DNA of 64,000 nt from contig JAOUMY010000001.1 of assembly GCA_029881255.1 (NCBI GenBank), forward strand, positions 744,001 through 808,000. Reading direction: 5' to 3'. This DNA comes from Gammaproteobacteria bacterium (lineage in GTDB: Bacteria; Pseudomonadota; Gammaproteobacteria; S012-40). The notes under the pieces were generated by a model. The model was not told where the DNA came from. It worked only from the letters and a program-made list of their open reading frames with translations, and ran no database searches. The position numbers were made by a program, and so were the translations under genes. Below, one piece after another: positions 58,571-64,000 of the stretch (within the stretch, counting starts at the first letter, position 1; each line of letters begins with the position of its first letter).

Positions 58571-59017
58571 ATGACAAAACTACTGGTATTGCATGGGCCT
58601 AACCTGAACCTGCTGGGTACGCGTGAGCCCGAGACCTATGGCTCCTCCACTTTGGAGGATATTGATCGGCGCCTAGAGAAAGTGGCGCAGGAATTAGGTG
58701 TTTCCCTGCAATGCAAGCAACGTAATTCGGAGTCGGACCTGGTGGAATTGGTTCATCAGGCGAGCCGCGATGGCGTTGCCTTCATCGTGATTAACCCAGC
58801 GGCCTACACCCATACCAGTGTTGCGATAAGAGATGCGCTGGCCGGTGTTGCAATTCCTTTCATTGAAGTGCATTTGTCCAATGTGCACGCGCGCGAAGAA
58901 TTTCGCCAAGTTTCCTATTTTTCAGATATTGCTGTTGGCGTCATCAGCGGGCTCGGTCCAGCAGGATATGAGTCGGCATTGCGCTGTGCGGTGGAGTTAT
59001 TAAATAAGAGGTCCTAA
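58571..59017 (+). CDS. aroQ: 3-dehydroquinate dehydratase, type II
   Basis: A 148-residue type II dehydroquinase of the shikimate pathway. N-terminal [20 protein letters not shown] with the lid-loop Arg and catalytic Tyr, [17 protein letters not shown] and [14 protein letters not shown] are all conserved. It begins the aroQ-accB-accC-prmA series common in gammaproteobacteria. Start ATG 58571 chosen over the adjacent in-frame TTG. Confidence 0.96.
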   Translation: MTKLLVLHGPNLNLLGTREPETYGSSTLEDIDRRLEKVAQELGVSLQCKQRNSESDLVELVHQASRDGVAFIVINPAAYTHTSVAIRDALAGVAIPFIEVHLSNVHAREEFRQVSYFSDIAVGVISGLGPAGYESALRCAVELLNKRS

Positions 59018-59025
59018 AACACACG

Positions 59026-59487
59026 ATGGATATACGCAAAATCAAAAAACTGATTGAGCTGCTCGATGAATCGGGCGTCGCCGAAATCGAGATACATGAG
59101 GGCGAGGAATCCGTGCGCATCAGTCGCTATGGATCGGGCGCAATAGCTGCGCCTATTGCCTATGCGCCGCCTCCCGTTGCTGCGCCTGCGGCGCCAATGG
59201 TTTCAAGTGGTAGTGAATCAGGCGGCTCCAGTAGTGGCCCTGCAATTCCTTCTGGTCATGCGGTCAAATCGCCAATGGTGGGCACTTTTTACCGCGCCCC
59301 TTCTCCGGGAGCTAAGGTGTTTGTGGACGTTGGTTCGTCAGTCAGTGTCGGCGATACGTTGTGTATCGTTGAAGCGATGAAGATACTTAACCAGATCGAG
59401 GCAGATAAATCGGGCGTGGTGAAGGCGATTCTGGTTGAGAATGGTCAGCCGGTCGAATACGACCAGCCGTTGTTTGTCATCGAATAA
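59026..59487 (+). CDS. accB: Biotin carboxyl carrier protein of acetyl-CoA carboxylase
   Basis: A 153-residue BCCP. The N-terminus [17 protein letters not shown], a Pro/Ala-rich flexible linker ([11 protein letters not shown], residues 45-60) and the biotinyl domain with biotinylated Lys119 in VEAMKI are all present. It carries the carboxyl group from AccC to the carboxyltransferase in fatty acid synthesis. Eight bases downstream of aroQ and 25 upstream of accC. Confidence 0.97.
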   Translation: MDIRKIKKLIELLDESGVAEIEIHEGEESVRISRYGSGAIAAPIAYAPPPVAAPAAPMVSSGSESGGSSSGPAIPSGHAVKSPMVGTFYRAPSPGAKVFVDVGSSVSVGDTLCIVEAMKILNQIEADKSGVVKAILVENGQPVEYDQPLFVIE

Positions 59488-59512
59488 ATTCAGACGGAAA
59501 CACAGTAGTCAC

Positions 59513-60865
59513 ATGATAGACAAAATAGTAATTGCTAATCGTGGTGAGATTGCGCTGCGCGTTTTACGCGCATGTCGTGAAATGGGAATTAAGACAGTTG
59601 CGGTTCATTCCAGCGCCGATCGCGATCTTAAACATGTGCGTCTTGCTGATGAGTCAGTGTGTATTGGTGGCGCGCCATCTGCGGAAAGCTATCTCAATAT
59701 TCCTGCAATCATCAGCGCAGCGGAAGTGACCGATGCCGAGGCGATACACCCGGGTTATGGGTTTCTTTCTGAGAACGCAGATTTCGCTGAGAGAGTTGAA
59801 TCCAGCGGATTTATCTTTATCGGCCCCCGTCCGGACACAATACGCCTGATGGGTGATAAAGTTTCTGCTATCAACGCCATGAAAAAATCCGGTGTGCCTT
59901 GCGTGCCAGGTTCGGGTGGACCACTGGGCGACGATGGCGATGAAAATATACGCATCGCGCGTGATATCGGCTATCCCGTCATCGTGAAGGCAGCTGGTGG
60001 TGGTGGTGGTCGCGGAATGCGCGTCGTACGTAGCGAAGCGGCTTTGTTGAATGCCATCTCATTGACCAAGTCGGAAGCTGCTGCCGCATTTGGCAACGAT
60101 ATGGTCTACATGGAGAAGTTTTTAGAGAATCCTCGCCATATCGAATTTCAAGTACTTTCCGATACTCATGGAAATGCTATTCATCTCGGTGAGCGTGATT
60201 GCTCTATGCAGCGTCGCCACCAAAAAGTGGTTGAAGAGGCGCCGGCGCCGGGTATTAGTGCAGATGTTCGCCGTGAAATGGGTGAGCGTTGCGCCGAAGC
60301 GTGCCGCAGGATCGGATATCGTGGCGCGGGCACATTCGAATTTTTATATGAAAATGGTGGTTTTTATTTCATCGAAATGAATACACGTTTGCAGGTCGAG
60401 CATCCTGTCACTGAGCAGATCACTGGTGTTGATCTGGTGAAGGAGCAGATCCTGATCGCAGCTGGTGAAAAACTGAGTTACAAGCAGGATGACATCAAGA
60501 TTCGCGGTCATGCAATGGAGTGTCGTATCAATGCTGAAGATGCGCGTACATTTATGCCGTCTCCTGGCAAGATCACGCAATACCATGCGCCTGGTGGGCT
60601 TGGTATTCGCGTTGATACGCATATCTATAATGGCTATACCGTCCCACCGCATTATGATTCCATGATTGGCAAATTAATTGCTTTTAGTGACAACAGGGAA
60701 TCAGCAATCGCGCGCATGCGCACAGCGTTGAGTGAAATTGTGGTCGAAGGCATAAGAACCAATGTGGCATTACACGAAGATATTTTTCGCGATGCTGGAT
60801 TCATTGCTGGAGGCACCAACATTCATTATCTGGAGAAGAAGCTCGAAGCACTGAAAGCCCAATAG
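59513..60865 (+). CDS. accC: Biotin carboxylase of acetyl-CoA carboxylase
   Basis: A 450-residue biotin carboxylase: [20 protein letters not shown] at the start, ATP-grasp loop [26 protein letters not shown] and [18 protein letters not shown]. It carboxylates biotin on AccB using ATP and bicarbonate. The ATG at 59513 gives the standard length; the longer frame upstream overlaps accB and is not used. Confidence 0.98.
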   Translation: MIDKIVIANRGEIALRVLRACREMGIKTVAVHSSADRDLKHVRLADESVCIGGAPSAESYLNIPAIISAAEVTDAEAIHPGYGFLSENADFAERVESSGFIFIGPRPDTIRLMGDKVSAINAMKKSGVPCVPGSGGPLGDDGDENIRIARDIGYPVIVKAAGGGGGRGMRVVRSEAALLNAISLTKSEAAAAFGNDMVYMEKFLENPRHIEFQVLSDTHGNAIHLGERDCSMQRRHQKVVEEAPAPGISADVRREMGERCAEACRRIGYRGAGTFEFLYENGGFYFIEMNTRLQVEHPVTEQITGVDLVKEQILIAAGEKLSYKQDDIKIRGHAMECRINAEDARTFMPSPGKITQYHAPGGLGIRVDTHIYNGYTVPPHYDSMIGKLIAFSDNRESAIARMRTALSEIVVEGIRTNVALHEDIFRDAGFIAGGTNIHYLEKKLEALKAQ

Positions 60866-60875
60866 GCTTTACACG

Positions 60876-61757
60876 ATGGCCTGGATACAACTGGCGATAT
60901 ATACCGTTGCAGAAGAAGCGGAAAAACTGGAGTCCATTCTTCATGGCATGGGTGCAGTTGCTGTCACCTTGAGCGATGCCGCTGACGAAGAAATATTCGA
61001 GCCGCCGCCAGGTGAAATGCCATTGTGGCAATCGACCAAGCTAACAGGCTTGTTTGAAGATGCTGAAACAGCTGACGCGATCCTTGGTCGTTTGCGGAAG
61101 GTATTGCAGCCCAGGCCGCTGCCACAGTACGAGTTTTCACGCCTTGAAGACAAGGACTGGGAGCGCGTATGGCTTGATGAATTCAAGCCTATGCAGTTTG
61201 GAAAACGCGTATGGGTAGTGCCCACTGTTTATGATCCGGTTGATCCTGTTGCAGTCAATATTCGTCTGGATCCAGGGCTTGCTTTTGGCACAGGAACACA
61301 TCCAACCACTGCGCTTTGCCTGGCGTGGTTAGACGGCCAAAATTGGCAAGGACAAGAAGTCATCGACTTTGGCTGCGGCAGCGGCATTCTGGGGATCGCA
61401 GCGGCGATGTTGGGCGCGGCCAGAGTGTGGGCGGTGGATATCGATCCACAGGCCGTACAGGCAACCAACAGTAATGCTGTCTTGAATAATGTTGTAGATT
61501 TTTTAACCGTCGGCTTACCAAGCGCGATGGTTTTGCCGCAAGTTGAGGTTTTGGTTGCCAATATATTGGCGAATCCCCTGTGTTTTTTGGCAGAGCAATT
61601 CGCAAAATTAACGGTTCCGGGCGGACGCATCGCGCTTTCTGGAATTTTATCAGAGCAGGCAGCTATGGTGAGTGAAGCCTATGCGCCGTGGTTTGACCTT
61701 GAGCCCATCCGTAAGCAAGAAGATTGGGTTTTGATTTCAGGTATACGTCGATCATGA
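60876..61757 (+). CDS. prmA: Ribosomal protein L11 methyltransferase
   Basis: A 293-residue PrmA: N-terminal substrate domain, linker and SAM methyltransferase domain with DPGLAFGTGTHPTTALCL, VIDFGCGSGILGIAAAMLG and LVANILANPL (NxxxNPL-type motif). It trimethylates ribosomal protein L11. Ten bases after accC, upstream of the zinc-ribbon gene and dusB, as in many gammaproteobacteria. Confidence 0.97.
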   Translation: MAWIQLAIYTVAEEAEKLESILHGMGAVAVTLSDAADEEIFEPPPGEMPLWQSTKLTGLFEDAETADAILGRLRKVLQPRPLPQYEFSRLEDKDWERVWLDEFKPMQFGKRVWVVPTVYDPVDPVAVNIRLDPGLAFGTGTHPTTALCLAWLDGQNWQGQEVIDFGCGSGILGIAAAMLGAARVWAVDIDPQAVQATNSNAVLNNVVDFLTVGLPSAMVLPQVEVLVANILANPLCFLAEQFAKLTVPGGRIALSGILSEQAAMVSEAYAPWFDLEPIRKQEDWVLISGIRRS

Positions 61758-61771
61758 GAGTCGAGCATTGA

Positions 61772-63028
61772 ATGTTTACTGAGTGCCCTAATTGCCACAC
61801 TGCATTCCGCGTTTCTACCGCACAATTAAAAATTGCTGGTGGTAGGGCGCGTTGTGGCCGCTGTGACTCGGTGTTCAATGCGGTTGAATATCTGATGGAC
61901 GACATCCCCGGCAGATCGGCCGCCGCTGGGCAGACTGATTACTTGTCAAATTTAGAGGATGCGGCGCCGGTGGAGGAAGCTTTATCCGACGTTGATATTC
62001 CGGGTATGGACAATGTTGACTTCGGTGACGATGGCTCAGGAATGGAAGATTTGGCGTCGGCACCTGTGGACATGGTTGATGAAGATTTGTTCTCCACTCC
62101 GGCTGTGGCCGACGTTGAGGGTGAATTGCTTGCTGACGGACTGGACGGTGATGAGCTTGCAGAAGGGTTTGAGGGCATAGACCTGGATGGCGATCTTTCC
62201 AGCCCCGAGCTTGACGGCGGTCAATTGGATGCCGTTCTTAACGAAGACGACGAGCTGGCTTTAGATGTCGCCTCTGGGATCGGGATGGATGATCTCGGTG
62301 TTGATCTGGATGCTCCAGAGGATCCGGACGCATTCAACGGAAATCTTGACTTGGCTGATGACGATGATACGAACAGGCCTTCGAAGGGGCGGAGAGATGA
62401 TTTGCTGGAAGAGGACTCTGTTGATTTCAATCTCGATACAGAATTAACTGAAGTTGCGTCCGAGGCATCAGAATTTATCGATCGTCGCGGTTCTGCCACC
62501 GATTTTGTGATGCGGGAACTGGGAGAGAAGTCGAGTGCCAGTGGCGCGTTTATGACGTTTACATGGTCATTGATTATTGTGGTTTTGCTTTTAGTGTTGG
62601 TCGGCCAGTTTGTTTACTACAAACGAGAAGACTTGGTTAGATATCCTTTAGCGCGCCAGGCCATGGAGCAGATATGTCATTACATTAGTGAATACATGGC
62701 TTGTGATGTTCCTGAGCCACGCGATCTTGCCGCCATTGAATTATTGGAGCGCGATGTTCGATCACATCCCACGAGTAAGGGTGCACTACTGATTAGCGCG
62801 ACAATTCGTAGCTCTGCCGAGTTTGTACAACCGTATCCTAAATTGGTTCTTTCATTTTCTGACATCAATCAGAAGACGATTGCGCGACGGGTCTTTCAAC
62901 CGAAAGAATATTTGCGTGATGATGTTGATTTGGAAAAAGGCATGGAGCCTGATTTTCCTATTAGAGTGGTGCTCGAAATTGTTGATCCAGGTTCAGAAGC
63001 GGTTAACTTCGAATTCGAATTTGAATAG
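61772..63028 (+). CDS. Zinc-ribbon and DUF3426 membrane protein
   Basis: A 418-residue protein. An N-terminal MJ0042-type zinc ribbon has two pairs, CPNC and CGRC (FTECPNCHTAFRV, RARCGRCDSVFNA). A long acidic Asp/Glu/Leu/Gly-rich linker spans roughly residues 50-235, followed by one membrane helix (WSLIIVVLLLVLVGQFVYY) and a DUF3426 domain outside. The family is common between prmA and dusB/fis; its function is unknown. The zinc finger would be cytoplasmic and DUF3426 periplasmic. Confidence 0.9.
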   Translation: MFTECPNCHTAFRVSTAQLKIAGGRARCGRCDSVFNAVEYLMDDIPGRSAAAGQTDYLSNLEDAAPVEEALSDVDIPGMDNVDFGDDGSGMEDLASAPVDMVDEDLFSTPAVADVEGELLADGLDGDELAEGFEGIDLDGDLSSPELDGGQLDAVLNEDDELALDVASGIGMDDLGVDLDAPEDPDAFNGNLDLADDDDTNRPSKGRRDDLLEEDSVDFNLDTELTEVASEASEFIDRRGSATDFVMRELGEKSSASGAFMTFTWSLIIVVLLLVLVGQFVYYKREDLVRYPLARQAMEQICHYISEYMACDVPEPRDLAAIELLERDVRSHPTSKGALLISATIRSSAEFVQPYPKLVLSFSDINQKTIARRVFQPKEYLRDDVDLEKGMEPDFPIRVVLEIVDPGSEAVNFEFEFE

Positions 63029-63280
63029 AATTTTTTACGATTCTGCTGTTGACAATCCCCGAAAAGATTTCCTGTTTGTTAATTGGCAAAAGCCTAATAT
63101 AGGAAGTTTTAATCTGTTCACTATATTTTTATTATAGCTAATACTTAAGCTATTGATTCTTTGTTTATGTTGTCATGCACTCTAATAAACTCGAAAAATT
63201 TTTTCAAAGTCAATACTTTTATAAATTTCAGCTTATCGTTATGATGTCTCCCCTTTTTTGTTTGGGCGAGTAAAACGGGT

Positions 63281-64000
63281 ATGAGAATTGGCCCCTACTC
63301 GATTACCAGCCGGGCGTTTCTTGCGCCTATGGCTGGGGTAACTGATCAACCTTTTCGTCTGCTGTGCAGACGCTGGGGTGCCGGTCTAGCGACAACCGAA
63401 ATGATTACTTCGGAATCTCGCTTGTGGCGTTCAGTTAAATCGCGTCAAAGATTGGACTATCAGTTAGACGAGGAGCCACGTTCTGTCCAGATAGTTGGTG
63501 CAGATCCGCTTTTGCTCGCCGAGTCGGCCAGGCGTTGTGTCGACTTGGGTGCCCAGATTATTGATATCAATATGGGGTGTCCGGCAAAAAAGGTGTGTAA
63601 TGTCGCAGCGGGGTCTGCGTTATTACAAAATGAAAACCTTGTTTCAAACATACTCGAAAAAGTCGTTGGTGCGGTTGGCGTTCCAGTGACCTTGAAAATT
63701 CGAACAGGTTGGAATAGGGATAATAAAAATGCTTTGAAAATAGCGAAAATTGCAGAGATCGCAGGGATTCAAGCCTTGGCGATTCATGGCAGAACCAGAG
63801 CCTGTGGCTTTTCTGGGGATGCGGAGTTTGAAACGATCGCGTATGTGAAACGCAATGTTTCGATTCCCATCATTGCAAACGGTGATATTACCGATGCAAA
63901 AAGAGCCAAACAGGTGTTGGACCTAACCGGTGCAGACGCAATCATGATCGGGCGTGGTGCACAAGGTCGGCCGTGGATATTCAACGAAGTGAATCACTTT
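63281..64000 (+). CDS. dusB: tRNA-dihydrouridine synthase B (partial at right edge)
   Basis: The first 240 residues of a flavin-dependent dihydrouridine synthase. [26 protein letters not shown], the cysteine-bearing [19 protein letters not shown], the flavin-site KIRTGWN and HGRTR, and IANGDI and [11 protein letters not shown] are all as in DusB. It reduces uridines in the tRNA D-loop. The frame is open at the window end, so the last 80 or so residues are missing. In gammaproteobacteria fis often follows. The 252 bases before it are AT-rich with no gene seen; a GGGCGAG lies upstream of the ATG. Confidence 0.96.
   Translation, partial: MRIGPYSITSRAFLAPMAGVTDQPFRLLCRRWGAGLATTEMITSESRLWRSVKSRQRLDYQLDEEPRSVQIVGADPLLLAESARRCVDLGAQIIDINMGCPAKKVCNVAAGSALLQNENLVSNILEKVVGAVGVPVTLKIRTGWNRDNKNALKIAKIAEIAGIQALAIHGRTRACGFSGDAEFETIAYVKRNVSIPIIANGDITDAKRAKQVLDLTGADAIMIGRGAQGRPWIFNEVNHF

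Overview
The window is a chromosomal segment of a gammaproteobacterium. The evidence is gene order: yhdP-nit-tldD-pmbA, rph-rdgB-gmk-rpoZ-spoT with yicC beside it, groES-groEL with fxsA, cutA and dsbD, and aroQ-accB-accC-prmA-dusB. These are conserved gammaproteobacterial neighbourhoods. Several features are not enterobacterial: a perfect CIRCE operator at groESL, a Ser/Thr kinase between rph and yicC, a DsbD with two alpha domains, and frequent TTG starts. The species cannot be named from the sequence. I saw no tRNA, rRNA, insertion sequence, prophage or CRISPR array.

Layout. 1-4.8 kb: the 3' end of yhdP, a Nit-type amidohydrolase, tldD and pmbA. 4.8-9.3 kb: a NUDIX hydrolase, an exported AlgH/YqgE variant, rsmJ, a short MoeA-like protein, a YjfB-like peptide, a small secreted protein and a CheZ-like phosphatase. 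9.4-15.7 kb: a divergent AMP-binding (acyl-CoA ligase-like) protein, tex, a patatin-like phospholipase and ridA. 16.0-22.5 kb: spoT, rpoZ, gmk, rdgB, rph and a Ser/Thr kinase on the minus strand, with yicC divergent.

22.9-48.9 kb is the accessory centrepiece. One 21.7-kb gene encodes a 7,234-residue exported protein. In order it has a signal peptide, a YWTD-type beta-propeller, five SdrD/beta-helix units, ten exact 384-bp (128-residue) tandem repeats, Calx-beta and Ig-like domains, a DUF11/SdrD/FlgD-Ig/OmpA-like section, and a large C-terminal region that looks like an outer-membrane beta-barrel. Downstream on the same strand are a membrane-anchored FecR-domain protein, a dCache-HAMP histidine kinase and a REC-GGDEF diguanylate cyclase, the last three almost touching. 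I read this as a candidate self-anchored giant surface protein with its own envelope-sensing and c-di-GMP signalling module. The grouping is inference; the domain calls and repeat geometry are visible in the sequence.

49-52.4 kb: hemW, a GAF/HD-GYP c-di-GMP phosphodiesterase and a secreted DUF4412-like protein. 52.5-58.4 kb: groEL, groES (with CIRCE and a sigma-70 promoter), fxsA, cutA, dsbD and a TlpA-like thioredoxin, covering chaperone and periplasmic redox functions. 58.6-64 kb: aroQ, accB, accC, prmA, a zinc-ribbon/DUF3426 membrane protein and dusB, which runs off the right edge. This is a housekeeping operon for shikimate, fatty-acid and translation functions.
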